The notes under the pieces are model-generated. The model was not told the DNA's origin, did not search any database, and saw only the letters and a list, made by a program, of their open reading frames with translations. The position numbers were made by a program, and so were the translations under genes. A stretch of DNA of 64,000 nt. It comes from Sphingobium herbicidovorans (GTDB lineage: Bacteria; Pseudomonadota; Alphaproteobacteria; Sphingomonadales; Sphingomonadaceae). This document shows, in pieces, positions 1-9,300 of the stretch. How positions within the stretch are numbered: position 1 is the first letter of the stretch; every line of letters starts with the position of its first letter. Location of the stretch: positions 186,001-250,000 of the forward strand of contig NZ_CP020538.1 in NCBI RefSeq assembly GCF_002080435.1, written 5' to 3'.

Positions 1-324
1 TGGGTTCCCGGGCCGCGTTTCCATCACGATCGTGAAGCGCGCGGGATCGAAGATGCGCGCCGCTGCCTTGGCGTTCTCGGCTTCCTGGAACGCGATGACG
101 TCGGCGTCGAGTCCGTCGACGATCCGGCGCATCGCGGCATAATCCTGGGGCGCACGCGGCGCGCAGCCCACGCCGTCCTTCTCGGCCAGAAATTCGAGGT
201 TCCAGCTCGCGAGCTTGAGCGGCGCCGTGTGCGCCGTGCCGACCGCGGCGGGCGGAGCCGGTTGCGGCGCGCACGCGGCAAGCGCGAGGAGGACAGCGAG
301 CGGAGCGGTGAAGCGGTGCGACAT
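1..324 (-). CDS. Endonuclease/exonuclease/phosphatase-fold lipoprotein, 5' part only
   Basis: The frame is open from an ATG at 324 down to the window edge (108 codons, no stop), so only the N-terminus is present. It begins with a hydrophobic leader ending in a lipobox (LALAAC, Cys about residue 18), then a Pro/Ala-rich linker, then LKLASWNLEFLAE, the first strand and metal-binding Asn/Glu region of the endonuclease/exonuclease/phosphatase superfamily. A second conserved strand follows (GLDADVIAFQEAEN). I infer an outer-membrane-anchored metal-dependent phosphodiesterase; the substrate is unknown and the catalytic His/Asp lie outside the window. Confidence 0.75.
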   Translation of the reverse strand, partial: MSHRFTAPLAVLLALAACAPQPAPPAAVGTAHTAPLKLASWNLEFLAEKDGVGCAPRAPQDYAAMRRIVDGLDADVIAFQEAENAKAAARIFDPARFTIVMETRPGNP

Positions 325-383
325 GCGCGGTTTGTGCCGTCGTTGCGCGCCGACATCAATCGCGGCAGGCGCAGCTTGTCGCA

Positions 384-965
384 TTATCGAAGACTGCGGA
401 AGGTGACCGACCAGCGCGGCGCGTCCATCGCGGCGATACTATGCTCCCAATCGTCGCGAATCTCGCCTTGCATATGGTAGATCGAGCGCGGCGCGAGATC
501 GGCGGTCGCGCGGTCGAACCCGCCTTCGCGCCGCCGCCGGAAGCGCATCGTCGCGGGTGCGCCGAGCGAAACGCCGATCACATGTTCGAAGACAGGGCGG
601 TCCTTGTGCCAGCCGATGCCGGCGCCGGCCCAATATTCGATCACGAGAGCCTGCTCGAGGGTCTCGGGTCCGATGCCGGCGAATGCGGCGGCGCGGTCGC
701 GAAGCGGGTCGAGCCAGCCCGGTATCGGCTCGCCCGGTGCGAAGCGGCCGGTCTGGAAATCATAGGTCCAGCCGAACGAACGCGTCAGCCTTTTGCCTTC
801 CCATTGCTGGAACTGGAACGGGGTGAGGTTCGCGGTCTCGATCTGCGCGATCAGCGCATGCTCTTCGCGGGCGTCGATCAGCGCGTCGCGATAAGCGAGG
901 CCGGGCAGGAGCGGGGCGCCGAACAGATCGGCCTGGCGCGCGCACGCCGCTGCGCGAGCGGTCAC
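384..965 (-). CDS. alkB: AlkB-like 2-oxoglutarate/Fe(II) dioxygenase
   Basis: A 193-residue protein of the AlkB family, which repairs alkylated bases or RNA by oxidative demethylation. The HxD iron ligand is His120-Lys-Asp122 (GWHKDRPVFEHVIGVSLG), the distal ligand is His175 in WEHSI, and the 2-oxoglutarate arginines lie in RWSVTFRSLR at the C-terminus. The start is GTG at 965, which overlaps the TGA of the upstream SRAP gene (GTGA). The frame stays open far upstream, but that extension is antisense to another SRAP gene and has no family similarity. Coupling to SRAP genes suggests a DNA-damage role. The length suits the short ALKBH2/3-like bacterial branch rather than E. coli AlkB. Confidence 0.85.
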   Translation of the reverse strand: MTARAAACARQADLFGAPLLPGLAYRDALIDAREEHALIAQIETANLTPFQFQQWEGKRLTRSFGWTYDFQTGRFAPGEPIPGWLDPLRDRAAAFAGIGPETLEQALVIEYWAGAGIGWHKDRPVFEHVIGVSLGAPATMRFRRRREGGFDRATADLAPRSIYHMQGEIRDDWEHSIAAMDAPRWSVTFRSLR

Positions 966-1474
966 AGCGGCAGCGCGGCCTGCGCGCGAAGCGGTTCGAC
1001 GAACAGGCTGTGTTTCGGGGGCAGCGCGAACAGGGTTTCGTTCGGGAGCGTTCCGTCGAGCCAGTGCATGACGTCGCGCCGCTCGACGATGACCCCATGG
1101 CGTGACTGATATGGGCTGACGTCGGGGCCCGCGTCGATGGTGAGAATCCGGTAGGAGAGTGGCCAGTCGGCGAGCGGCGGATCCCAGATCGCCGCGAGAT
1201 AGAAGAAGTTGCCGCTGTCGAGCGTCACCCGGTATCTCTTGTCGTCGGTGCCCATCCGGAATTCCGACGCCGGGATCAGGCAGCGGCGCGCGGGGAAGGC
1301 GCGGCCTTCGGACCGGATGAAGCGATAGTTGATCCCGTCGCTGAAACGCGGGTCGGAACCCCAGACAGCGTTGACCATTTCGATCTCGGTCATATCGTCG
1401 GGATTGCGCCGTACGAGCGCGCGCGCCGCGTCGCTCGCGGCGTTGGGATCGAAAGGGGTTGGCGCCATAGCCAT
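962..1474 (-). CDS. SRAP-family protein lacking the catalytic Cys2
   Basis: About 170 residues of the SRAP (YedK/HMCES, DUF159) family, whose members form thiazolidine crosslinks to abasic sites in single-stranded DNA through Cys2. The SRAP core is visible: Asn49 in INYRFIRSEG, Glu71 in LIPASEF, and the His of PYQSRHGVIV. However, no start gives Met-Cys. Plausible starts are the ATGs at 1474 or 1468; an ATG at 1537 would overlap the divergent gene and adds an unrelated leader. The crosslinking nucleophile is therefore missing. It lies directly upstream of alkB with a 4-bp overlap and is divergent from a second, apparently intact SRAP gene. Confidence 0.75.
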   Translation of the reverse strand: MAMAPTPFDPNAASDAARALVRRNPDDMTEIEMVNAVWGSDPRFSDGINYRFIRSEGRAFPARRCLIPASEFRMGTDDKRYRVTLDSGNFFYLAAIWDPPLADWPLSYRILTIDAGPDVSPYQSRHGVIVERRDVMHWLDGTLPNETLFALPPKHSLFVEPLRAQAALPL

Positions 1475-1529
1475 GGATAGAACATAATGGGAACGAAGAT
1501 GAGTCGCAAGAGCCAGGAGAGTGCGGCCG

Positions 1530-2147
1530 ATGTGCAATGATTACCGGCTCGAGGTCGATATCGCGTCGATCGCCGAGGATTTCGACGATCTCCAGATTAA
1601 GATCGACATGCCCGAGGGCACACCGAACGTTGCGGCGCGCGAGGACATCAAGATCACCGACATGGCGCCGATCGTGCGGAGTAGCGAGGGTGCCGCGCTC
1701 GGCGAGCTGGTCAACCGGCGCTGGAGTTGGCCGGGGCCAACCGGCAAGCCGGTCTATAATTTCCGGTCCGAGGGGCGCGATTTCTCGTCGCATCGCTGCC
1801 TGATACTATGCGACGGCTTCTATGAGTTCACCGATTCGGCGGACAAGGCGCAGAAACGCCTCGATAAATGGCTCTTCACGATGAAGGATCATCGCTGGTT
1901 CTGCATGGCGGGCATCTGGCGCCAATATGACGGCGGTGAGGCGTTCACGCTGCTGACGATGGACGCCGGACCCGATATTGCGCCCTATCATCACCGGCAG
2001 ATCATCCCGCTTGCGCGCGACCGCTGGGCCGACTGGCTCGATCCGCGCGTCCCGGCAGCCGATGTGCTGGGGTGGTTGCCCGAAGGCAGTCTCGAGGTCA
2101 CGCAGGTTTTCGGTCAGCCGCCGGCGCAAGGTGCGCTGGCGCTGTGA
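1530..2147 (+). CDS. SRAP-family abasic-site-binding protein (YedK-like)
   Basis: The 205-residue product starts Met-Cys-Asn-Asp-Tyr-Arg, which puts the catalytic Cys at position 2 as required for SRAP crosslinking to abasic sites. An ATG three codons earlier (1521) is in frame but would bury that Cys, so 1530 is chosen. The other conserved positions are present: Asn in VYNFRSEGRDF, Glu in CDGFYEFTD, and the His of APYHHRQIIPL. The divergent neighbour is a degenerate paralogue. The stop overlaps the GTG of the DUF1810-Arr fusion gene, so the two are probably co-translated. Confidence 0.88.
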   Translation: MCNDYRLEVDIASIAEDFDDLQIKIDMPEGTPNVAAREDIKITDMAPIVRSSEGAALGELVNRRWSWPGPTGKPVYNFRSEGRDFSSHRCLILCDGFYEFTDSADKAQKRLDKWLFTMKDHRWFCMAGIWRQYDGGEAFTLLTMDAGPDIAPYHHRQIIPLARDRWADWLDPRVPAADVLGWLPEGSLEVTQVFGQPPAQGALAL

Positions 2148-2992
2148 GCGAGACGTCGGACCTCGAACGCTTTGTTGCCGCACAGGACCAGGTTTATCCG
2201 CGCGCGCTCGACGAGATCAGGCGCGGTGCCAAGCGGTCGCACTGGATGTGGTTTGTTTTTCCGCAGCTCGCAGGGCTGGGGCGGAGTGCGATGGCGCAGC
2301 GTTACGCGATTGCCGATCTGGATGAGGCGCAGGCCTATCTTGCGCATCCGTTGCTGGGAGCGCGTTATCTCGAATGTGTGGAAGCGCTGCAGGACCTCGA
2401 AGTCAGCGATCCGGTCGCCGTGTTTGGCGCGGTCGACGCCGCGAAGCTCCGCTCTTCGCTGACATTGTTCGAATTGGCCGGCGGTCTGTCCCTGATCGGA
2501 GCGGCACTTGCGCGCTGGTTCGGCGGAGCGCGCGATGAGAAGACGCTCGAGCTGTTGGGTAGCGGAGATAGCACCGACGTGTTGGACGAGGGACCGTTCT
2601 TTCACGGTACGATCGCGGATTTGCGCGTGGGCGATTTCCTCGCCGCGGGCCATCGATCGAACTATCGTCCCGAAGTGGTGATGAATCACATCTATTTCAC
2701 TGCCTTGGTGGATGGCGCGGGACTTGCTGCTGAAATCGCGGCGGAACTTATCGAAGGCGATGCAGCGCCGCGTGTTTATGCCGTAGATCCGACGGGGGCG
2801 TTCGAGAACGACCCGAACGTGACCGACAAGAAGTTTCCCGGCAATCCCACCCGGTCGTATCGCAGCAGGGCACCGCTGAAAGTTATTGGCGAAATCACGG
2901 ATTGGACCAGATTGACGCCCAATGCGCTTGAGCTGTGGAGAGAGAGGTTGAGGGTGCTGCGCTCAAATGAGGGTGGTGAAATCATCAACTGA
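2144..2992 (+). CDS. arr: DUF1810 domain fused to rifamycin ADP-ribosyltransferase (Arr)
   Basis: A 282-residue two-domain protein. Residues 1-140 match DUF1810 (LERFVAAQDQVYPRALDEI, then KRSHWMWFVFPQLAGLG, then AYLAHPLLGARYLE). Residues 150-282 match Arr, which ADP-ribosylates rifamycins: PFFHGT with His154, HRSNYRPEVVMNHIYFTAL, then DPTGAFENDPNVTDKKFPGN and the family's C-terminal EIIN. Arr proteins are normally single-domain and about 140 residues long. The start is GTG at 2144, overlapping the SRAP stop (GTGA). An in-frame ATG at 2072 lies inside the SRAP gene and is unlikely. Rifamycin resistance is predicted from the family; the role of the DUF1810 half is unknown. Confidence 0.85.
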   Translation: MSETSDLERFVAAQDQVYPRALDEIRRGAKRSHWMWFVFPQLAGLGRSAMAQRYAIADLDEAQAYLAHPLLGARYLECVEALQDLEVSDPVAVFGAVDAAKLRSSLTLFELAGGLSLIGAALARWFGGARDEKTLELLGSGDSTDVLDEGPFFHGTIADLRVGDFLAAGHRSNYRPEVVMNHIYFTALVDGAGLAAEIAAELIEGDAAPRVYAVDPTGAFENDPNVTDKKFPGNPTRSYRSRAPLKVIGEITDWTRLTPNALELWRERLRVLRSNEGGEIIN

Positions 2993-3049
2993 TGCGCGGC
3001 GACGCGCGTGGCACGCTCGTTGCGGGCCCGGATCGCTTGAAGGCGATGA

Positions 3050-3805
3050 TCAGCTCTGCAGCCCTGCCAACTCCGCCGGCGTAACGACCGGCTCATTCCA
3101 GTCCTTGCGTTCCGAGTAGCGGTCGACGAGTTGGTCGGTATGACCGCGGGTGAGGACGGTGAAGCGCACCAGTTCTTCCGCCACATCGACGATCCGGTCG
3201 TAGTAACTCGACGGCTTCATGCGGCCGGTCTCATCGAATTCCGCATACGCCTTGGCGACACTTGATTGGTTGGGGATGGTGATCATCCGCATCCATCGGC
3301 CGAGGATGCGCAGCGTGTTGACGCTGTTGAACGACTGCGATCCCGCCGAGACCTGCATGACCGCGAGTGTGCGGCCCTGAGTGGGGCGCAGCCCCTTGTA
3401 GGCAAGGGGGAGATGGTCGATCTGTGCCTTCATGATGCCTGTGATCTGACCGTGGCGTTCGGGGCTGCACCAGACCTGGCCTTCGGACCAGAGCGAATGT
3501 TTCCGGAGCTCTTCGACAGCGGGATGATCGTCGCCGGCGACCTGATCGGGTAACGGTAGGTCCGACGGATCGAAGATGCGCGTCTCGCAGCCGAAGAACC
3601 GGAGCAGCCGCGCGGTCTCCTCGACGACGAGCCGCGAATAGGAGCGTTCGCGAAGGCTCCCGTAGAGCAGGAGTATGCGCGGCGCCGGATCGAGCGGACC
3701 GAGACCTAGCGCCGGCTGCGATCGGATATATTCGGCGCTGTGCGCCGGAAGGTGCTCGGGATCGGCCAGCGTGCGCAAACGGGAAAAGATCGGAGTGGTC
3801 ATCAA
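3050..3805 (-). CDS. arsH: ArsH organoarsenical oxidase / NADPH-dependent FMN reductase
   Basis: A 251-residue flavodoxin-fold protein. The FMN phosphate loop is [10 protein letters not shown] (residues 49-58), and the family signature follows around residues 107-130 ([19 protein letters not shown]). ArsH oxidises trivalent methylarsenicals and aromatic arsenicals using NADPH/FMN. It is the last gene of arsR-arsC-acr3-arsH, starting 2 bases after the acr3 stop. There are two adjacent possible ATGs (3805, 3802). Confidence 0.93.
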   Translation of the reverse strand: MMTTPIFSRLRTLADPEHLPAHSAEYIRSQPALGLGPLDPAPRILLLYGSLRERSYSRLVVEETARLLRFFGCETRIFDPSDLPLPDQVAGDDHPAVEELRKHSLWSEGQVWCSPERHGQITGIMKAQIDHLPLAYKGLRPTQGRTLAVMQVSAGSQSFNSVNTLRILGRWMRMITIPNQSSVAKAYAEFDETGRMKPSSYYDRIVDVAEELVRFTVLTRGHTDQLVDRYSERKDWNEPVVTPAELAGLQS

Positions 3806-3807
3806 AA

Positions 3808-4872
3808 TCAGTCTTTCGCGGGAGTGGACGCCGGAAACCAGCGGCGTCCGAACCAGAATGCGACGCTCACCAGAAGGATGAGGACGGGCACTTCGACGAG
3901 CGGGCCGATGACCGCCGCGAAGGCGACGGGCGAGGCGAGGCCGAACGTGGCGATTGCGACCGCGATCGCGAGTTCGAAGTTATTACCTGCCGCGGTGAAG
4001 GCGACCGCGGTCGTGCGCGGATAATCGGCCTCAATCAGCTTTCCCATCCAGAAGCTGATGACGAACTGGACGACGAAATAGATCGTGAGCGGGATCGCGA
4101 TCCGGACGACGTCACCCGGAATGCTGACGATCTCGCCGCCCTTGAGGCTGAACATCGCAACGATCGTGAAGAGCAGCGCGACAAGCGTGATTGGCGCTAT
4201 CCTCGGCAGGAAGCGCGTCTCGTACCAATCGCTGCCCTTGGCGCCGGCGAGCCATTTTCGGGTCAGGTATCCCGCAGCGAAGGGGATGCCGAGATAGATG
4301 AGCACCGCTTCGGCGACGGTCCGGAAGCTGACGTCGATCACGCGGCCTTCGAGCCCGAACAGAGGCGGGAGTATGCTCAGGAAGAACCAGGCATAGACGC
4401 TGAAGAAGAGGATCTGGAAGATCGAGTTGAAGGCAACGAGCGCGGCGACATATTGATTGTCTCCCTTGGCGAGCTGGTTCCAGACGATCACCATCGCGAT
4501 GCAGCGCGCGAGGCCGATCAGGATCAGACCCGTCATATATTCGGGCTTGTCCGACAGGAAGGTCACCGCGAGCGCGAACATCAGGACCGGACCGATGATC
4601 CAGTTCTGGATCAGCGAGATGGCGAGCACTCTTTTGTCCTCGAACACACGCGGCAATTCCTCGTAGCGCACACGCGCGAGCGGCGGATACATCATCAGGA
4701 TGAGGCCGATCGCGATCGGGATGTTGGTCGATCCCCAGGAGAGGCTGTCGATCGCGGCGGGAAGTCCGGTGAAGACCGAACCGAGCAGCACCCCGAGCGC
4801 CATCGCGAGAAATATCCACAAGGTGAGATAGCGATCGAGGAACGACAGGCGTTCGTGCTTGGGCAGCGTCAT
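3808..4872 (-). CDS. acr3: ACR3-family arsenite efflux permease
   Basis: A 354-residue protein with about ten hydrophobic segments, of the ACR3 (bile/arsenite/riboflavin transporter) family, which exports As(III) across the inner membrane. The conserved Cys124 of the fourth helix lies in [12 protein letters not shown], and the conserved Glu of helix nine lies in [18 protein letters not shown]. The sequence begins [19 protein letters not shown], typical of the family. It sits between arsC and arsH with very short gaps, so one transcript is likely. The efflux gene is Acr3 rather than ArsB. Confidence 0.94.
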   Translation of the reverse strand: MTLPKHERLSFLDRYLTLWIFLAMALGVLLGSVFTGLPAAIDSLSWGSTNIPIAIGLILMMYPPLARVRYEELPRVFEDKRVLAISLIQNWIIGPVLMFALAVTFLSDKPEYMTGLILIGLARCIAMVIVWNQLAKGDNQYVAALVAFNSIFQILFFSVYAWFFLSILPPLFGLEGRVIDVSFRTVAEAVLIYLGIPFAAGYLTRKWLAGAKGSDWYETRFLPRIAPITLVALLFTIVAMFSLKGGEIVSIPGDVVRIAIPLTIYFVVQFVISFWMGKLIEADYPRTTAVAFTAAGNNFELAIAVAIATFGLASPVAFAAVIGPLVEVPVLILLVSVAFWFGRRWFPASTPAKD

Positions 4873-4883
4873 TGGATATCTCG

Positions 4884-5312
4884 TCAGGTGCCGACGCGGT
4901 TGCCGGCGTCGTCGACGACCTGTTCGCCATCCTCCTTGGCGAAAGCGCCGCTCTGGCTCGCCGGGATCAAGTCGAGAACGACTTCGGACGGGCGGCAGAG
5001 CTTCACACCCAGCGGCGAGACGACCAGCGGCCGGTTTATGAGGATCGGATGCGCCATCATCGCGTCGATCAGTTGATCGTCGCTGAGCTCAAGGCGCTCC
5101 AGTCCGAGTTCGGCATATGGCGTGCCCTTTTCGCGCAGCAGATCGCGCGGCGCGATTTCGGCGCGCTCGATCAACTGCACGAGCAATGACCGCGCTGGTG
5201 GGGTCTTCAGATATTCGACGATATGAGGTTCGACACCCGCGTTGCGGATCATTGCGAGCGCATTGCGCGACGTCCCGCATTCGGGATTGTGATAGATGAT
5301 GATGTCGGTCAC
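4884..5312 (-). CDS. arsC: Glutaredoxin-dependent arsenate reductase ArsC
   Basis: About 142 residues. The catalytic cysteine is Cys12 in [15 protein letters not shown], and the arginine-containing arsenate-binding region is present ([15 protein letters not shown]). It reduces arsenate to arsenite for export by Acr3. I prefer the GTG at 5312: it gives the usual family N-terminus and has GGAAA about 8 bases upstream. An in-frame ATG at 5339 would add nine residues and overlap arsR by 14 bases. The last ~20 residues are acidic and variable, as in other ArsC proteins. Confidence 0.9.
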   Translation of the reverse strand: MTDIIIYHNPECGTSRNALAMIRNAGVEPHIVEYLKTPPARSLLVQLIERAEIAPRDLLREKGTPYAELGLERLELSDDQLIDAMMAHPILINRPLVVSPLGVKLCRPSEVVLDLIPASQSGAFAKEDGEQVVDDAGNRVGT

Positions 5313-5325
5313 GGGCCGGTTTCCG

Positions 5326-5655
5326 TCAGCAGCAGGCAAGTTCGGCGAGCAGCGGCTCGCACAGCTCGGCGCGGCCCTGGCAGCAGTCCTTCGCGAGAAA
5401 GAGCATCAGCCCCTTCAACGCGTCGATCTCCGCGCGTTGGATGAACTGCCGCCCGCGCTTCTCCGATTTGACCATACCCGCCTTTGCCAAGACCGCGAGA
5501 TGTGTGGAGAAGGTGCTTTGCGTCAGTCCCGAAGCGGCGACGAGCTGCCCGGTCGATAGCCCTTCGGGCTCGTGCTGGACCAGCAAGCGGAACGCTTCGA
5601 GCCTTGTCGGGTGTGCCAGCGCAGCGAGCGCTGCAAGGGCGGCGTCGGTGTTCAT
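5326..5655 (-). CDS. arsR: ArsR-family arsenic-responsive repressor
   Basis: A 109-residue winged-helix protein, first gene of the ars operon. The HTH is around residues 32-60 (STGQLVAASGLTQSTFSTHL). Candidate As(III) ligands are C-terminal: Cys91-Cys92, Cys99 and the terminal Cys108-Cys109. This places it in the group with C-terminal sensing cysteines, not the ELCVC type of plasmid R773. A palindrome (5658-5673) lies 3 bases upstream of the start, which fits autoregulation. Confidence 0.92.
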   Translation of the reverse strand: MNTDAALAALAALAHPTRLEAFRLLVQHEPEGLSTGQLVAASGLTQSTFSTHLAVLAKAGMVKSEKRGRQFIQRAEIDALKGLMLFLAKDCCQGRAELCEPLLAELACC

Positions 5656-5657
5656 GT

Positions 5658-5673
5658 ATCGGAATTATCCGAT
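5658..5673. promoter_or_regulatory. Candidate ArsR operator
   Basis: ATCGGAATTATCCGAT has perfect 6-bp arms around a 4-bp centre and sits 3 bases upstream of the arsR ATG. A weaker related copy (ATCGGAAAAATACGAT) lies at 5696-5711. Both are in the divergent arsR/arsN1 interval, so they could control both directions. The assignment rests on position and symmetry only. Confidence 0.55.
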
Positions 5674-5828
5674 GGGTGTGTGCGCGTCAAGACCTATCGG
5701 AAAAATACGATGTATTTGGCCGGCTGCATGTTCTTGTCGCGCATCCTGCGCGTCAGTGGACCTACGCTCTTGATCGCATGGACGCGTCGGGCCAGTTTGA
5801 CGAAATTCTGCTTCTGGGGTGGTGCAAC

Positions 5829-6314
5829 ATGCATGTCCGTCAAATAGCCATGGGGGATGCGCCAGCGGTTCAGGCCATTTACGCGCCCTATGTAACTTCG
5901 ACCACGATCTCCTTCGAGGATGTGCCGCCAGACATCGTGGAAATCGAAAGGCGGATTGCGGCTATTCTGCCCCGCTATCCTTATCTGGTGGCGGAAGAGG
6001 ATGGACGCATCGTGGGTTATGCATATGCCTCTGAGCATAGGACTCGTGCGGCTTATCGGACGTCGGTCGATGTAACCGTTTATGTGGCGCCGGGCGCACA
6101 ACGGCGTGGCGTCGCGCGCTGTCTATATGCCCGACTGCTGCCTGCCGCAGCAAGCCTGGGCTATCATGCTGCGTTCGCCGGTATCGCGCTGCCAAACGAC
6201 GCGAGCGTCGCGCTGCACGAAGTCATGGGGTTCGAGTTGGTGGGCATCTACCGCGAGGTCGGACGAAAATTTGATGCTTGGCACGATGTCGGTTGGTGGC
6301 AACGACTGCTGTGA
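5829..6314 (+). CDS. arsN1: GNAT acetyltransferase of the ArsN1/phosphinothricin type
   Basis: A 161-residue GNAT protein with the acetyl-CoA loop VAPGAQRRGVARCLYARLL (QRRGVA at 91-96) and the family start VRQIAMGDAPAVQAIYAPYV...TISFEDVPP, which is characteristic of phosphinothricin/arsinothricin N-acetyltransferases. ArsN1 enzymes detoxify the arsenical antibiotic arsinothricin and often sit beside ars operons. Here the gene is divergent from arsR across the operator region, which favours ArsN1 over a plain Bar/PAT. The start is ATG at 5829; a longer open frame upstream runs back through the arsR promoter and is not supported. Confidence 0.75.
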   Translation: MHVRQIAMGDAPAVQAIYAPYVTSTTISFEDVPPDIVEIERRIAAILPRYPYLVAEEDGRIVGYAYASEHRTRAAYRTSVDVTVYVAPGAQRRGVARCLYARLLPAAASLGYHAAFAGIALPNDASVALHEVMGFELVGIYREVGRKFDAWHDVGWWQRLL

Positions 6315-6370
6315 GCGATGCGAACGGGCCGGAGTAGCCGAGAAGACCCCCTTACTTCGTTGTTTCGTAC

Positions 6371-9300
6371 CTATCGAAAGTCGCGCGGCTTGATCTTGAT
6401 GCCCTCGGTCGGCTTGCCGGGGATGATGCCCGAGCCGAGCCGGAGGTCGGGAATGAAAATATCGCGCGGATTGCGGCCGAGCGGTTGTGTCGTCGGGTCG
6501 CGCGGGTCGCGGCCGACCGGGCTCTTCACGACATCGGCGCGGCTGACGCGATAAACATCGGCGACATCGGCACGGTTGCCGACGCTCGCGAGCAGCGGCG
6601 ACAGATCGTCGAGCCGCTGCGCGATGACATGGATGACCTCGCCCTCGCGCTGCACCTGGCCGCGCACCCCCATCATCGACGCGCCGAGCACCGTGCGGCG
6701 ATTGGCCTCGAAGACCTTGGTCCAGACGACGAGATTGGCGACATTGGTCTCGTCTTCGAGCGTGATGAACATGACGCCCTTCGCCGATCCCGGCTTCTGG
6801 CGGACGAGCACGACCCCGGCGAGTTCGATCCAGCGCCCGTCCTTGACGCTCTGCAATTCCTGGCAGCTGATCATCTTGCGCGCGCGCAGCTCGTCGCGGA
6901 GGAAAGCAAGCGGATGCGCGCGGAGCGATAGCCCCGAGGCGCGGTAGTCCTCAACGACTTCGGCGCCTTCGCACATCGGCGCGAGCGGAACGGCAGGTTC
7001 GAGCGCCTCACGCTGCAGCATGCCCGCGCGCTCGTCGGCGGCAGCGAAGAGCGGAAGCGCCGCGTGGCCAAGGCCCTTCACCTCCCACAAGCCTTCGCGA
7101 CGCGACGAACCGAGCGAGGCGAAGCCGTCGGCGTCGCCAATCCGGTCGAGCGCACCGCGACCGACGCCCGCGCGACGCTGGATTTCCTCGGCGCTCGTGA
7201 ACGGCGTGTCGGCACGCGCAGTAACGATCGCCGCGCCATCCTCGTTGGCGAGCCCGCGCACCATGCGCAGGCCGAGGCGCACCGCGAGATATTTGCCGCG
7301 GGTTTCTTCGAGTGTGCAGTCCCAGCGGCTGTGGTTGACGTCGATCGGGCGCACCTCGACGCCATGCTGGCGCGCATCGCGGACGATCTGCGCCGGCGCG
7401 TAAAAGCCCATCGGCTGCGCGTTGAGCAGCGCGGCGCAAAAGACATCGGGATGATGGCATTTCATCCACGACGAGGCATAGGCGATCAGCGCGAAGCTCG
7501 CGGCATGGCTTTCGGGAAAGCCGTAGGAGCCGAAGCCCTCGATCTGCTTGAAGGTCTTCTCGGCGAATTCCTGCTCGTAACCGCGCGCGACCATGCCGTT
7601 GATGAGCTTGTCGCGAAAATGCGAGACGCCGCCGGTCAGCTTGAATGTCGCCATCGCGCGGCGGAGGAGATCGGCCTCGCTCGGCGTGAATCCCGCGCAT
7701 TCGATCGCGACGCGCATCGCCTGTTCCTGGAAGAGCGGGACGCCGAGCGTCTTTTCGAGCACGCGGCGCAGCTCGGGGGTCGGGTAGGTGACCTCTTCCT
7801 GCCCGTTGCGGCGGCGGCGATAGGGATGGACCATGTCGCCCTGGATCGGGCCGGGGCGGACGATCGCGACCTGGATCACGAGATCGTAGAAGGTGCGCGG
7901 CGCCATCAGCGGGATCGACGCCATCTGCGCACGGCTTTCGATCTGGAAGACGCCGAGCGTGTCGGCCTTGCGGATCATCGCGTAGGTCGCGGGATCTTCC
8001 GCAGGGATCGTCGAAAGATCATGGTCGATGCCCTTGGCTTCGCGCAGGAATTCGAAGGCGCGGCGCATGCAGGAGAGCATGCCCAATCCGAGCACATCGA
8101 CCTTCATGAAGCCCAGCGCGTCGATATCGTCCTTGTCCCATTCGATGACCTGGCGGTCGTCCATCGCGGCGGGTTCGATCGGCACCAGCTCGTCGAGCCG
8201 GTCGCGTGTCAGCACGAACCCGCCGGGATGCTGCGAGAGATGGCGCGGGGTGTTGATGAGCGTGCGCGCGAGCTCGAGCGTCAGCATCAGCCGCTTATCC
8301 GCCATGTCGAGGTTCAGCGCCGCCGCATGGCTTTCGTCGACGCCTTCGCGGCTATAGCCCCAGACCGCGCCCGCGAGCCCCGCGGTCATGTCTTCGCTGA
8401 GGCCAAGCGCCTTGCCGACCTCGCGCACCGCGCCGCGCGAGCGGTAGCGGGTGACCACCGCGGTGAGCGCGCTGCGTGTGCGGCCATAGGTCTCATAGAT
8501 CCACTGGATGATTTCCTCGCGCCGCTCATGCTCGAAATCGACGTCGATATCGGGGGGCTCGCGCCGCTCGGCCGAGACGAAGCGCTCGAACAACAGTTCG
8601 GAGCGTACCGGGTCGATCGAGGTGATGCCGAGCACATAGCAGACCGCACTGTTCGCCGCCGAGCCGCGGCCCTGACAGAGGATCTCGCGGCGACGCGCCT
8701 CGGCAACGATCGAGTGGACCGTCAAAAAATAGGGTGCGTAATCGAGCTGTCCGATCAATCGGAGCTCATGCTCTAGCTGTGTCCGCACCTTGCCGCCGAT
8801 GCCCTCGGGATAGCGCGCGGGGGCTTTCTCCCAGGTGAGAAGCTCGAGTTCCTGTTGCGGCGTTCGGCCAGGCACGCGGATTTCGTCGGGATATTGGTAG
8901 CGCAGCTCCTCGAGGCTGAAGGTGCATCGCTCCGCGAATTCGACCGTGCGCGCGACGGGCGAGGCGTCCTTGAGGTAGCGGCGAAAGAGCCGCTCCATCT
9001 CGGTAGCCGATTTGAGGTGCCTGTCGGCGAAGCGCTCGCGGCGATCGCCGAGATCGTCGATCGTGCATTTCTCTCGGATGCAGGTGACAACGTCCTGCAG
9101 CAGGCGGCGCTCGGGGGCGTGGTAGAGGACATCGCCGGTTGCCACGGTCGGGACGCGCGCGGCGGCCGCCAGCGCCGCGAGGTCGCGCAACCGGATCGCG
9201 TCGCGCGGGCGGCGGCGGATCGTCAGCGCCATATAGGCGCGGTCGCCGAAGATGCGTTTCGTGCGTTCGAGCGCGCCTTCGGTGGTCGCGTCGGCGCGAT

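Noticed and set aside
966..1793. Long upstream extension of the AlkB frame on the minus strand
   Set aside because: It runs antisense to the intact SRAP gene and overlaps the other SRAP gene in a different frame; it has an Arg/Pro-rich composition and no similarity. The GTG at 965 with a GTGA overlap explains the start.
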